Counted from the first letter of the stretch, positions 14,966-27,156 are shown. The stretch is 64,000 nt of DNA from Nemania diffusa (GCA_038501195.1 JBBPUQ010000004.1:5098001-5162000), one strand, 5' to 3'. Translations and numbers: made by a program. The notes: generated from the letters alone by a model not told the origin.

Positions 14966-14986
14966 CCCACCCCGGATTGACTGTGG
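14966..14986 (+). promoter_or_regulatory. duplicated upstream element, copy 2
   Basis: Second copy of the block at 14,776-14,796 (CCCACCCC, GGATTG, CTGTGG), 190 bp further downstream and about 0.4 kb before the ATG. Confidence 0.3.
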
Positions 14987-15402
14987 GAGAGGGAGCTTGA
15001 TACAAATGAACCTCTTCTCCTCCACCTGTCTCCGACCTCAACACTCTGACTGCCTAGTCATAAACACTAACCTCTCCCTCTTCTGTTTCTCTACTTCTAC
15101 TCTTACTCTTCTACGACTTCCTCACTGCCTCGCTCCTGCGTGTTTGCATTCAAAGACCAAAACATCACCCTCACCTGCTCTACAGTATAAACCACTCCGC
15201 CTAACCGTCTTATACACCACTACTACAACCAACTATATCACGACCGATTGCTTCTTTGCAAACAACTGTTACTCTGAACTTGGAAGGAGTGTTAGGAATT
15301 CAATAAATACCAATCCACCTTGGGACCATTATCGTGTCCATGTACCAATATACGTCGACATACAGTCGTACCTGTCTACCAAACCAACAACCGCCAGCCA
15401 AA

Positions 15403-15876
15403 ATGTCTTCCGATCCAGCTTGGGAACCCGAATTCTGCCTGTACTGCGACAGGCAGACGGACGGCACCTTGTATTGCTCCGAGTCGTGCAGGCTTCGAGA
15501 TTTTGAGAGCTCATCTACATCCCTCAACGCAACAACGGGCTCGCCAAGTGTTAGCAGTCCTTCGTCCTTCCAATGGAGTGTATCGAGAAATCAAACGAAA
15601 TTCTATCTACCGCCGGCCTATGACTTCAGCAATCCTCAGCCATACGGCTCCACGTTTCTCTCACAATCCCAGGTACCTCAGCGCTCCAGCTCGTCCTGCC
15701 CATCCAGCACAGGGCTAAGCCCTTCAAGTTCTCACAGTAGCCTATGCTCTCTGGGAAGCACTGCATCTACCGCAAGCGAGAATCCTCAGTTGTCAGACAA
15801 GACGAAGAAACACCTACGAGATTATGCCAGTTCCTTCGAACACTCCCGAACCCAGCAACGTCGCCGATCACGTTAG
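15403..15876 (+). CDS. Ecl1-family (life-span regulatory factor) zinc-binding protein
   Basis: Single-exon frame of 157 residues. The N-terminus carries a compact cysteine motif C-x2-C-x9-C-x3-C (Cys12, Cys15, Cys25, Cys29) in the setting FCLYCDRQ...YCSESCRLRD. That is the signature I know from the fungal Ecl1 family, small zinc-binding proteins linked in fission yeast to chronological life span and starvation response. The middle (about 36-130) is Ser/Thr/Pro-rich and probably disordered. The C-terminus ends in a basic Arg-rich tail (RRRSR), which could be a nuclear signal. The ATG at 15,403 is chosen for its CCAAAATG context and because the family motif follows within about 12 residues. It is the only recognised gene in the left 26.8 kb. 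Family assignment is by motif only; function in this organism is inferred. Confidence 0.85.
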   Translation: MSSDPAWEPEFCLYCDRQTDGTLYCSESCRLRDFESSSTSLNATTGSPSVSSPSSFQWSVSRNQTKFYLPPAYDFSNPQPYGSTFLSQSQVPQRSSSSCPSSTGLSPSSSHSSLCSLGSTASTASENPQLSDKTKKHLRDYASSFEHSRTQQRRRSR

Positions 15877-17586
15877 ACATGAGGCTTGAAAGCATTTTAT
15901 GCCTCTTAATAGATCAACTACACTCCATTTTTATTTCATAAGCCAAAGCGCTTGCGTTGTCGTTTCGATTTTCGCCATACAATCCACTCATTTTGACTTC
16001 CCTTTTTATTCAAAGAACGATTCAAGCATGACAGATCAGAACACTACACCATTTTTGTTATTCATTGTACAAGAGCATATTCCGGAGCACAGCGTCATAA
16101 AAAAGTTTGGGGTTATTATTGGATTCTGTCTTGGATTGCTCCTCAGCACTAGCACGGGACGGTATTTGTTTACGGGAGTAGGCACGGACTTTCATGTACC
16201 AAGAGAGGCTCCCGAGATATCACTGTTTTTATTATGCATGGCGCCTCGATACCTCGGGGCTTGGGGTTTGGGATCGGAATCAGGCATGCCAATTTGGCAG
16301 GATTAAGGGACCGGAGCTATAAGGGAGAATCTGACTCTATGTGCAACAATTGGTGATGGAAGGATATACCATCAAGCCTGTGAGGGCTTATCCAGTTACT
16401 GGATTGATGGGGCTTGGTTATTTTGCGGGCGGTAACGAGTATAAACTCTGCCGCCTCTGCCAATAGGCACCGTTCTGGGCAGCTCTTCGAAGAACCGGTA
16501 GATGCATGCCATATGAATTGACAAAATTTCGAGCCCCTCACATACAATTGTCTGCTTCAAAGTCTTACTGCTGTGATTATTCAATAGAAAGCCCCATCAC
16601 CAATGTCGGTACCACGTACAGTACACAAGAGCACTACATTAACTATTGAATGGTGCCAATTCATTACAGTTACACTATGACAAACTTCAGAATGCACAGC
16701 GACATTCCGAAGAACACCCTAGACTTGAATTACACTAGCTCAAACCTCAATGGTCTTTGCGCTTAAAATGCCTTCTTTTTTTCTTTTTTGTTCGACTATG
16801 TAGGCATAAAATTGCATGTGGTAGTTACGCATCACCCTAGAAGCCGATGAGAGGGTCTTTTTGGAGTCATCAATCTATCAGTCATCAATCGGGCTATTGA
16901 CATGGCACCACTAAACTCGTCCGATCGCCAAGACTTGGGTCCTCCCCCACCACGCACTATCTAAAAGTTAAGGCACTAGGCAAAGCAAGAGGAGCTACTA
17001 AACCAGCTCCGGTCCGTACCGGATTCGGGTGTCATGGGAATTTCTGAACTTCCATTTGACTCTGCCTGTCACATAGTGTCGGCTCGTACTGTTCCAAAAC
17101 TGTAAATCACACAAGAGCACAGAGATATTGCTGCAGTCAACAAGTGACTGACGGTTTAAGCCGACCGTCGGGGTGGCAACATTATCGTCCGAGACCGGTG
17201 CTCGTCGAGAGTTCGACATCGACATCGCACCATGACGGTTCCCGTTGACGTATCCGACAAAGCACGCACTACAATCTATATTGCATATACTACAGCGGCT
17301 TCTCCCGACGGCGAGTTCGGCGCTTGGGAGCCTCAGTCGTGCATCAGAAACGTTTCTGCTTGGTTCTGCGCTTCGCGAACCATTCTGCGCAGAGGACTTT
17401 AGGCGTCGGTCGAATACTACCTACTATGCGTATGCTTAAGCGGCGAGATCGCTGATCAATACAGCCGAGCTACATGCATATTTTGATACTACATCCTAGG
17501 TAATCAAAGGAAAATAATAATAAGCCCCCCCAGCACTTCCTAGCTCAATTAGTACGTACAACGATACAAAGCCCAAAATATCGTCC

Positions 17587-17610
17587 TTGTTGTTGTTGTT
17601 GTTGTTGTTG
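17587..17610. repeat. (TTG)8 microsatellite
   Basis: Eight perfect TTG units in non-coding DNA. Confidence 0.9.
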
Positions 17611-19760
17611 TAGCATTTCGTAGTCCGTCATCACACAACAGGAGCTCGGTACAGGACGGAATACAACATCGCTAGTCTGCTAGAGATACGGCTCCGACAG
17701 TACGACATTATAAGTGGACGGTTTCCGTCTGAAATGGAGGCTCAATGCCCAAATCTAGTGGTCAATTGACGCCTTGCGCTGCACACAGCCGCTCTCTACC
17801 GTCGTCCGGCTCCCCAGAAGAAAATCTCTGTTCGGGCGCGGTCCAAGCCGAGGATTTCTTGTTGCCCATGGGGTCTAGGTTAGTCTACCGCATACGGCAA
17901 TAGTGTTAAAAACCTTAAACCAATACGCTAGGCACAATGAGTCTATGATCAACAACATACAGATTAAAATTTTATGGTTTTTTATTATCTCTAACGATAC
18001 ACGCAGGAATCTACGATCTAGGCTACATGTCATTTTTTTCGAACCTTAAAGAAACATTAGGCTCTGCATGAATCCGTGATGCGGGACTTAGGCAAAGTGG
18101 CCGCTGCGACAAGGCAAGTCACTAGTAACGACGCCTATAATTACTAATGTCTCTACACTGGATACTTGGGTAGCAAGTAAGTATGATAATGCAATTAATA
18201 CAGGTAGTTATTGGCCACTATGCCAAATGTTTTGAAACAGCTGGCAAGCGTCTAGAGTAGCTCCGGGAGAAAATTTTCTTCGTATTCCCTGGACCCCAAT
18301 ACAGTACTGTTATGATACAAGCCAGCACATGTTGTTATTGCACGGTTATGCGGGTTACGAACTTCCATTGGGGGCTTCGTCTTATAAGCCCCCCCCTCCA
18401 TTCATTGCAGGAATCCGCACAGATCCGGTGGTCAGCATATAGTGTAGTGTCGCATGTACGCAGTATTACAGAGAGTAGGTAGAGGGCGTCGGTCTAGGTA
18501 TTTACTTTCGCTTGGGTCTTGTTGGTGAAGATGGCATGTTTCAGACAACCGAGGAAAAATTTTCCCCCTCTCGTCTCGATCAATCCTCCTTGCACCTCAG
18601 ATGGAATTCAACCGGACACTAACGAAGTGGCGAAATTGCAATTGACGAGGTCTACATGCGCTACACACCATCCTCATTGTCTGCATAGTGATGGCATAAA
18701 GTATGATAACGAGTGGTTCTAGACTCCCACACGCACGCACGCAATTCCATAACCAAATGGCAGAGTCTGGCCGATCTCAGGAACCAAGCGCGGGCCAAGA
18801 ATGGACAGCGCAGCAGGCTCAGTGGTAGCAAGTGACGTCGTCCTAAAGAGCCGGCCAATAGGGTTGTCTCGGGCTTGGGTGCTTCTATTTGAGACGACCA
18901 TAAGCTGTGTTTATGCATAGCCAGCTTTACGTCCGTTTGTTTCATCATCTCTCATTAGCTGACGACAGCCCATAACATAACCACAACCACAACAATAACG
19001 CCGTACTGTAGTAGAGTTCGAATTTGAATAAAATCCAGACGGCTGACGGACCTGTAGTGTACTAGGACATGCACGAAATCCAGCCAGCCTCGCTTCTTGT
19101 ACGCCAAATCTCCGGACTGTCATGCGAATCGATCGCTCTAGGTACCTATTATTATAGGTAGCAAGAGTTTTTTTTTAGGAAAAAATAACAACGAAAAGGA
19201 AATAGGAAACCATTGGACCAAACCGCCAAGTGTGTGCAGTCAAACATGGTCAATGCTGATGAAAGGCGCTTGCTACAAGCCGCAATTGGTAGCTAAGCTG
19301 TCTTGCCCACATGTATCATCTCATCTGTTACGCTAAGACTATCTATCATGTTTCTAACAAGCTTTAGATAGAATCATAAAACTGAGTAATCGTAACCACG
19401 TAAGAAACGCGTATTGGGCCTCTCTTTGCTACTAGGACTTAAAAGCAACCAATGTGACGTGATATGGCTAACAAGATGCCATCCCTAGGGAAAAGACTCG
19501 AAACAACCCTTTTGTGATAGCGCAAGTCGTGGAGACGGGTGGATGTGGCTGCGCAGCCGTGGATCAATCAACGTGAAATATGGGATCGTCCTCCTGCATC
19601 CGGATGGGCCTGCGGCAATAACAAGGCCGATACTAGAATACAACAGGGGCGCTGCACTGGTAGGATTCCATTGAATATAGAATGTCGAGTCCTATCATTC
19701 TACGGCCCCTCGGCGCTACGTCTACTGGTACGGATTTTCCTGAAGAGGAGCACGGCGAAT

Positions 19761-19780
19761 CGGCACGGCACGGCACGGCA
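19761..19780. repeat. (CGGCA)4 microsatellite
   Basis: Four perfect 5-bp units, followed at once by a short ACATG repeat. Confidence 0.9.
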
Positions 19781-21031
19781 CAACATGACATGACATCAGG
19801 ACCTCACTTGTGCCACACTATGGAGCTCATTCTGTGACTAAACCGATTAAAACCCACTCAGGCCATGGTGGCAGCTCTCATGCCTAGCCGAAAGGCCTGG
19901 AAGACCGCCACGCCTACCTAAGGGCAATGAGGCTTGTCACTTGCGTTCAAGCTTGGGCGTCGCTCGGGCTCGCCGTCTAGATAGCTCGATCCCATGTGCA
20001 AGCCCGAATAGGTAGCTCTCAGCTCATCATCGTCAAGCGCGCGCGGTGCTGGCTTCGGAATACCGTTGTGCCACGTTTTCTAAGGCTTGACTCTACACTT
20101 TGCTTTTGCTAAGTGAGTTCAGTTGGCTTGCCCTCCTCATCCTCCTCCTCCTCACCAGCCCCATCGATGGCCAATAGACAATAAATAGTAAGGGCAACTA
20201 ACTGCTCTTCCCTCGGCAAAGAGGCTTATTCGCCCTCCGGCGGCGCGTCTTCCAAATTCCGGCGTTTGTAGTCTCGATCGAGTGAGACAGTTCGACAGCC
20301 ACAAAACGCTATCTACAGCTGCGCCAATTACAGGCGCCCTCGACGCTTCACCAGTACGTATGTCTTGGAAGTTGACTTTCACCGGCCCGTCCCACACTTC
20401 CGAGGTGTTGTACCCCCTTGCATTGACAGCTTCCCAGGCACCAGGGCCTCTGCATCGAGCTTGTGGAAGAATGTAGGTCCTGCTAGACTAACAAGTAGTG
20501 TCACCAAGCGGACAGCGTTCAGCCAGAATGCCCATCCAAAGAATGAAAAAATTCTCGCAGAAAAGGACCTCGAAGCAAAGGACCATAAGCATCAATGCAA
20601 AAATCCTTTTCCCTGCTAGCACTGCCCTACGCAGGACGTAGTTGGCCGAAGCAAGGATCAACTGGGCAAATGAGTGTTTCGCTTAGATGAGCGATCCAAA
20701 AAAAACCACTCATTACAAAACAAAACTCCGCTAACACCCCCCCAGATCCTGTTGCCGTAGCCTTATGGTGCCCATAGCTCCAGTGCCGACCGACGAGGAT
20801 GCCTCAGGCAAGATGTGGTCCGTGCCCGTGCCTCTCTGTTTCGCTTTCTTATTACTTAGTACTTAGTAATTGGGCGAGATCCAGTGATCTAGGACCATGC
20901 CATGGGCGAAACGTCAATCAGACCATCACTCAATGAAAAATTTTCTTCATTGCATCCGGTGGACAAGATGACGCATGAAGAAGGGGAAAATTTTTGTACA
21001 CTTTGGCACTTTTCTTTATCATCGGAAGTCC

Positions 21032-21053
21032 GCTAGCTACATAGGTAGCTAGC
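21032..21053. repeat. perfect inverted repeat, 9-bp arms
   Basis: GCTAGCTAC and its exact complement GTAGCTAGC are separated by 4 bases. There is no adjacent poly-T or gene, so a terminator role is not supported. Confidence 0.6.
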
Positions 21054-22608
21054 TCCACCAGGATTGGTGACTCAGCCAGCCATCCCTCCCTGCCTACATG
21101 CCTAACTTCATAACTTAGTATACACTAGACTAGACTACCTACGTATAGGACTCTTTACTTTTAGTACCTAACTCTGTATTCGTGTCTGAATACCGCCGGT
21201 GGATCACGATTTCACTCTCATTCGTACGAAGTACCCTAGCCTCGTCTCATGAAGACATTACTTACGGCCATATTACTGCGTAGGTGGCCCCTATCTTGAG
21301 CGAATAGGAAACGATCCAGGATGACTCCATTTTCAATCTGTGTGTTTCACCCGCCATTCCACAGTTCCTCCACAGCATCTCAATCTTGGCCCCGTCGTGA
21401 CGCATCAACGTTGTCGACCGCCAGCAGCCTGGTCTCTAGCCGGGCTCCGCATGTCTCTGTCTCATTCGTCCATGCAATCTCGGTCATCTACATACATATA
21501 TGTAGGCAGTTATGTAGGTACCATACGTACGTGACTTTTGACTTAGATAGGTAGATCAAGTTCGGCCTCTTCATGGACATGGACATGGACGGTGGGGCTG
21601 TAGTAAGACAGGCTTCGAGAAGCCCCTTGGGTATAATTCTGGAAGCGATACAGTAGTCAGGCACGCTATTCCCTAAGACATATGCCATCCGATGTGACCA
21701 CCATGTCACCAAACTACCTAAGCATTATTCACACCGAATGTGATCGAGTGAAAGGAGGGAGTTGTCTTGCATACCCACCGTGATCGAGTCTACTACAGTG
21801 CCTAGCCTTCCCGATCTAGACAATCAAGGGCGCTTGGCTGCCCATCCATTTCGATCAAGTTTTTTTTCTCCGTGACTCATTCCCAGATTGGATCAATTTC
21901 CAATTCGCAAGCACCGCGGCTCGCCAAGTGTGTGACGAAGGTCCTAGATAGGTACTATATGCATCCATGATACAGTGCAGAGTGTCGAGCAGAGGGTAAG
22001 ACAGCATTGAACAAGGCAAACTCAACCACATACCTGCGTGCCCTACAGTATAGAATATTGCACATTCCAAAGTGAAGAAAAGGCGTACCGTGCCTACACC
22101 GGTAGCCAGTCACACTTCGGCGTAGTCACTATGTGCCAATGGTTCCAAAGAGGTGCCCTCGGCAACTTTGGCGCAATGCCACCAGATACACATGAGTCAA
22201 ATAGGCAGGCGTCTAGCATCACACGGCTAGACCTTCAAGGTGGCTTGCTCAAAATTGAATTGATTAGAGATTCCTCAAGACACCTATGTTTAGCGTATAC
22301 ATATCTGTCCCTCTGTCTTCGGTAGTGACGAGGCAATGCCAAGCTTTCATCCCCACAGATAACCGAGAAAAAATAGAGGGTCTGTGACAGGCATCCGTGG
22401 GTGATGCCGCCGCACAGTATGTTAGGCAGACAGGTAAGTATAACTTTAGGTCGGCGTGTAAGTATAAGTACAGTAAGTAGATTGATACAGGTACCTACTG
22501 TGCTACTGTGCACACCAGTGTATACCAAGCTATATTTTGTGCTCACACCCCACGAGCATTGCACTGCCTACTAAGCTTAGACAACAGAGGTAGGCAGTCC
22601 GAACTATC

Positions 22609-22696
22609 TCACACCCCTAAGCGAATTAATAGAGAACCTACTGCTGGTCATGTCTTTTTAATATAAATCTTGTAAGATTGGTTCTAGGGGGTGTGA
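22609..22696. mobile_element. candidate MITE, 88 bp, flanked by TATC
   Basis: The left end begins TCACACCCCTA. The right end, read in reverse, begins TCACACCCCCTA, so the ends form an inverted repeat of about 11-12 bp differing by one inserted C. Directly outside each end is TATC (22,605-22,608 and 22,697-22,700), which looks like a 4-bp target-site duplication. The interior is short, AT-rich and non-coding, as in a miniature inverted-repeat element moved by a transposase from elsewhere. A chance hairpin is possible: a 4-bp direct repeat is weak evidence and I see no second copy in the window. Confidence 0.4.
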
Positions 22697-22700
22697 TATC

Positions 22701-25700
22701 TTCATTCGGGCGAACTAGATGCCCGTAGCTACGTACCTCTAGTTATGTATGAAGCTACTGGGGTATAAAGGGATAATCCAGGTACTTGAACTAAAATCAT
22801 AGATTGCTAAACTCACACCTAGTATATTATGCTCATATTGCCCCCACTGCTCAAGCTTCATAAACATGGCATAAACAACCAAGGGCGAATCAAGATCGTC
22901 ACCGGTCGTAGATCTCCATAAATAGGGTTAATGAACACATTAATGAATACCTACTTGTAGTATCGTGTAACAACGAGGAAACCGGCTCAAGCCTTAGCTC
23001 TATACAAAACTTCGTCACAAAACGAGCACTAGGAATATCCCGGACGACTTACACCCCCACGCACTCACCTTCTAGTGTCGTTCACGATCATAAACCGGAG
23101 CCATGTATTTGCGGGCGACGGGTCCGGGTATTCAGGTTTACCCATCCCGTTCCGCGCGCGCGAGCATAGTACCTAGATACTTAGTAGTAGCATAGGGAGG
23201 ATGGCGTCATGGTGAGCGAATTGTGACACAGCGAATGGGGTTTCACGAGGCCAGGCACTTCGCAGAGCTCGACGACGACGACGGTCCAGTCAGGGACGGA
23301 CGCACTCGTCAGGGACCGCAAGGGAAAGGAAGGGCCTCGCGAGCCTCAGCCAGTGAGCGGCCGCCAGGTCGCATATGGGGGGCGGGCGGCCCCGGTCCCT
23401 CCGCAGGTACGAAAGCTTCTGAGGATAGGATTGCGTCTAAGGCCCCTTCATACGCATACGCAGTAGTGAAGGCCCGCTGCGCTGCTGCTGCTGCTGCCAT
23501 GTGTTTATTTGTGGCCTCAATATTTGAGTTGGGGCCCGGCGTATGCACAATACACTACATACCTACCTAGTGTCGTGACGACGCCTCTGATCCCCCTATC
23601 TTTTGCTCGACGGCATATGTACAGTAGGTATCATCAATTGGACCGACACCATAGATTTCGGTCGAAATCCTACTAGTCCCACTGCTTCAGGCGCTTCGTC
23701 ACTAGCGATTCACACCGCAGCATTTATGTAAGTCGGTACTATACTTATAATACTGTATATAGCGTACATATCGGTAGGCACCCCCTACGTATAAGCAATG
23801 GTCGTCTGTGGCTAATTAAACTAGACGCGAGCAAGTGGACCAAGGTATTTTGCCCTTACTCCTTTGATATCTAGATATCCAGATGGGTACTAGATAGATG
23901 CGATGCTGTCAATCTAGCATGGACAACGCAACGGCCCTCGATATGTCAAGCCAAGCAGCGTATGAAGTTAGCGTGTCTATCACAGAAATCGGGCTAGCTT
24001 CTGTACGGTCCTTTTCAACCGTCCGCACATTCGTCGACGGGGATGCACCTCTCTGAGGCTCCTCACAGCACCCGCCGCCGCCATTCGCTGTCCTTCGAGA
24101 AGCCAGCTGCTATCGATGGCCATAGATAGGTTCGCGAGTGCGCTATTTACATACCAGTGCAGTTTGCGTGTGTATACATAATGCTGCAGGTGCATTCAGG
24201 TGGATGAATAGGCACCAGGGCAGAGAATGTCACCCTCGCCTTCGTTCATACATACAGTAGATACCAGGTAGGTAGGTAGGTAGGCAGCGCACGACGACGG
24301 CGTCGGCAGATGGTGGGGGGTCTCTCTCTCCCAGTGGGTGTGCTATTTTGTCGTGAAAATCTGTCATTCACTCATATGGTGCGCAAAGAAACGGGCCGCG
24401 GAGTGCGCGTGACGGCCGCCTATCATCCAGCGCAAGCATCCAGCGCAAGTGGATTTTCCCCGGACGATGGTGGATGCGTAGATGATAAGGGTCCTGCCTC
24501 TGTCGTGAGTGATTGACGCCATTGATCATCGTTGTTTACTATTCACGATGCTACCATGTCCCACTCCAGTACTTGAGTTCGTCCAGGGGGGGTTGCAGAA
24601 TGCGAGTCGGATGATGCATGAAGCTCCAACAGCAGCAGCAGCTGTCGGAGATGGCGATGGCGAAGGAACACAGTAGTGCCCTTCTTGTTTTAAAACCTCA
24701 CATCGCCCTACCGTACGTATACGGATTTGTTCTATCAATATACACTCCCTTTCTAGCATCTGTATACGCCATACCGTCGCATCGGTCTGATGTGCAATGC
24801 AGGAGGTGCAGCGCGGAATACGACGTCCTAAGGAGCCAAAGGACGCATCCTCTACCTGTTCATGCCGTCATGCCCTTGTAAGTGCAGCAGGTCCCGCGGC
24901 TACTCATCTGTCCACTGTGACCTTGATTCAATATTGTTATTATTTAGTATGTTCTTGTGCGGCGGGTGTTGCAAAATAGCCAGCAAGCGAGACAGGCGAA
25001 AAGCCACCGTAGCCCATTGCCGACATGAAAGGATGCTGACATGAAAAGCTACCGTACTGCTATCTGCGTCCCCCAAGTCTCAGGTAAAAGCCACGTAATT
25101 ATGTTGCCAGCATCTAAGATTGCGGATCGCGATCTTGCCCAAACCCTGAGGAGACAAAACCTTGTTTATTTCCCAAGATACAGGGAAAACGCTGGCCGCG
25201 GCCCATTGGATCGCATCGTGTCCGGAGAATTTCCCAGTCCCTGAGGAGCGAGCTGACAGGAGAGGAAGGAGGTGAGTCGTCGCCAAACAACAAGACTGGG
25301 GCGCTGCACCGGGCTCCCAATCCGTCGTCGTAAGGCAAAAGGCTTTTCAGGCGAGGCGAGAGTATTTGCCGCGAAGGATTCAATAACATGGCTGCACTAG
25401 CGTACGGCATACTTACAAGTAGATAGATGGCGTGCACATCTCCCTTTTTTTACATTTCAAATTTCGCAAATGGAAAAACACCGAAAATTTTTTCTGCAGA
25501 CTGGGGAGGCAGATAGGCAGACAGGCATGAACCCCTACTGTCGACGATAACAGTACCTAGATAGCGAGGATCTAGATGCGAGATCGAACGAACCATGTTC
25601 GAGGCAGACGCAGAAACGGTTCGTCTCTGACACCGCAGCCCCCCGAGTTATCTTCCGATCATGCCATTTTGTGCGCTTCCCCAGATTAAGTCGGTAGTGA

Positions 25701-26865
25701 ATCGCGGCTGGTCCCCGGCTCCCTACCCATGTCTGCCCTTGGTTCTTGTGAAAAATTTATCTACGCGCGTAGGGGACACCCGCGATACCTATCCCATTCG
25801 GGCAGTAAGGCCCTTTCTTCCTCCACAGCGGTGCCCCATCTTGCCTGGAAATTTGCACATTATTACTACTGCTAATTAGCTTACTTTACCTGCTTATAGA
25901 CCGTATTCACCTCGCATTTGCCCCGGTACCTATCGTGGGAGGAGGGGCCGTCACGCAGATCGATAGATATCGTGCAAATTATCCATAGTCGCTATTCATA
26001 GCTTACTATGTACAGGTGTATTCGGTATAATAATATAGTACACTATGTAAATAGGGGCGGGCTGGTCGCGGAACCTCCCGTCGGCGGTCGGGGAGGCTTG
26101 ATAGAAATGGTCGCAGCCAGATGCACGAACGAGGGTATTCGAAACTACTTGCCTGTATGTACAAAGTAGGGTTGCGTTACTTCCTACCTATTGCGACGAT
26201 ATCGCATCATGCTACTTACTACTATGTACTGGGTGTGGCGTATACGTACATAGATAGCAGTAATTACAATAAACCCTTCTTTTCGGACCCCGCGAGGTTA
26301 CTTCGAGATCTTCCGGATGTCGTTCCCCGGCATGCACGACATATCGAGAGCGCATCTGGGCGACGTATGCAAGATACGCCAACGGGAAGGTCTCTATCTA
26401 CAACGGCTGTCAACCACAGCAGTCAGAAGACGTGCTCGGCGTAATTCCCTACGCATAACTTATACATACCTAGGTAGGTATCCAATATCAGGCCAGAACG
26501 ACGCTTTGCAGAGTGGTGTGTTTTTTTTTCTGGGGCGTGGGGGGTAAAACACCTTCATCCGATGCGATGTGCATCTATGCGTGCGAATGTATGTATGTAT
26601 GTACATCTATCATGCGTGCGTACATCTATGTGCGTGGGTATGTACATGCCATGTATGCCCCAGACGAAACCTCGTCTCAAGTCGACGAGTAGGGAACATT
26701 AGGCGTCTGAGTAAGATCCTACACCATTCGGTGTCCCGAACCCCAGACCACTCGTCCTGAGAATGGGTCACGCATCCCGCTTGACAGATAGGCCATGGAA
26801 AAGCCGAGACGGCGTGCATCAGGCCATCACATCTTGGACACGCGCGCACCCAGGTCCAGTTATCC
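22701..26865. other. gene-free stretch downstream of the split aldolase gene
   Basis: Contains the 3' flank of the minus-strand aldolase fragment and otherwise no recognised gene. Open frames are short and unlinked. Features are a perfect 14-bp palindrome near 23,866-23,879, a GC-rich patch at 23,220-23,420, a (GGTA)4 run at 24,267-24,282 and a TGTA-rich patch near 26,588-26,650. Confidence 0.55.
24267..24282. repeat. (GGTA)4 microsatellite
   Basis: Four perfect GGTA units. Same tetranucleotide class as the other TAGG/CCTA runs. Confidence 0.9.
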
Positions 26866-27144
26866 CTAGCATATACCGCGGAGGCTCTCAAACCCCCTCG
26901 CAAGCACCTCCTCTCCGCCCGCCATCTCGAACTCGAACTCAATGTCGGGCTGTGCCTCGCGGTACAGCGCGTTCGCCTCGCTCGCCATCCTGAAGTTATA
27001 CGCGGCCTCCTCATCACTAATAATGCGCTTGGCCAGGCCGTTGGCGGCGGCGGCCTCGACCTGCAGCTGCATGGCGCAGGCGCGGTCCATGAGGCCGAAG
27101 AGGAAGCCGGCCTCGTCGACGGTGGCGCCGACGGTCAGCAGGCC
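26866..27144 (-). pseudogene. class II aldolase/adducin-domain gene, 3' part (split by insertion)
   Basis: This is the C-terminal 92 residues plus stop of the gene whose 5' part lies at 52,717-53,942. It reads from GLLTVGATVDEAGF through MDRACAMQLQVEAAAANG and ISDEEAAYNF to a stop at 26,866. That is the usual C-terminal course of fungal class II aldolase/adducin proteins. The codon for the first Gly (27,142-27,144) is the residue that should directly follow the NH of the other half. There is no in-frame stop or frameshift, and codon use is GC-rich like the other half. Twelve bases (27,145-27,156) of unexplained sequence separate it from the terminal repeat of the insertion. Without the 5' part it has no natural start; an internal Met is at 27,090. 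Alone it is very unlikely to fold. Confidence 0.85.
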
Positions 27145-27156
27145 GTCCTTGCGTCC
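27145..27156. other. junction filler, left
   Basis: Twelve bases between the aldolase coding sequence and the inverted terminal repeat. They match neither the gene family nor the 8 filler bases at the right junction (52,709-52,716), so no target-site duplication can be read. Confidence 0.6.

Larger units (their letters stand above)
14271..15402 (+). promoter_or_regulatory. upstream region and pyrimidine-rich leader of the Ecl1-family gene
   Basis: The 1.1 kb before the Ecl1-like gene holds several runs of C or G (14,340-14,620). From about 15,005 to 15,250 it becomes markedly pyrimidine-rich on the + strand, as many fungal promoters and 5' leaders are. An in-frame upstream ATG at 15,340 would add 21 residues, but it lies in a weaker context than the ATG at 15,403. 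The transcription start cannot be fixed from sequence alone. Confidence 0.4.
15877..22604. other. gene-free stretch
   Basis: Starts with the presumed 3' region of the Ecl1-like gene and contains no further gene I can support. Open frames are under about 140 codons, on both strands, without recognisable domains. It has several GAAAATTTT/AAAATTTTC palindrome-like motifs (near 18,270, 18,553, 20,935 and 20,988), a (TTG)8 run, a (CGGCA)4 run and an inverted repeat, listed separately. No RNA gene was recognised. Confidence 0.55.

Noticed and set aside
14997..15718. Overlapping plus-strand frames of 132-169 codons around the Ecl1-like gene
   Set aside because: They lie in other frames over the leader and coding sequence and lack the cysteine motif.
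23223..23570. A 115-codon Gly/Arg/Ala-rich frame
   Set aside because: It lies in a GC-rich patch where frames stay open by chance on both strands; no motif or intron supports it.
1..26865. tRNA, 5S rRNA or telomeric repeats in the left region
   Set aside because: I looked for T-loop and A/B-box-like words and TTAGGG runs and found none convincing. A dedicated scan would be needed to be sure.
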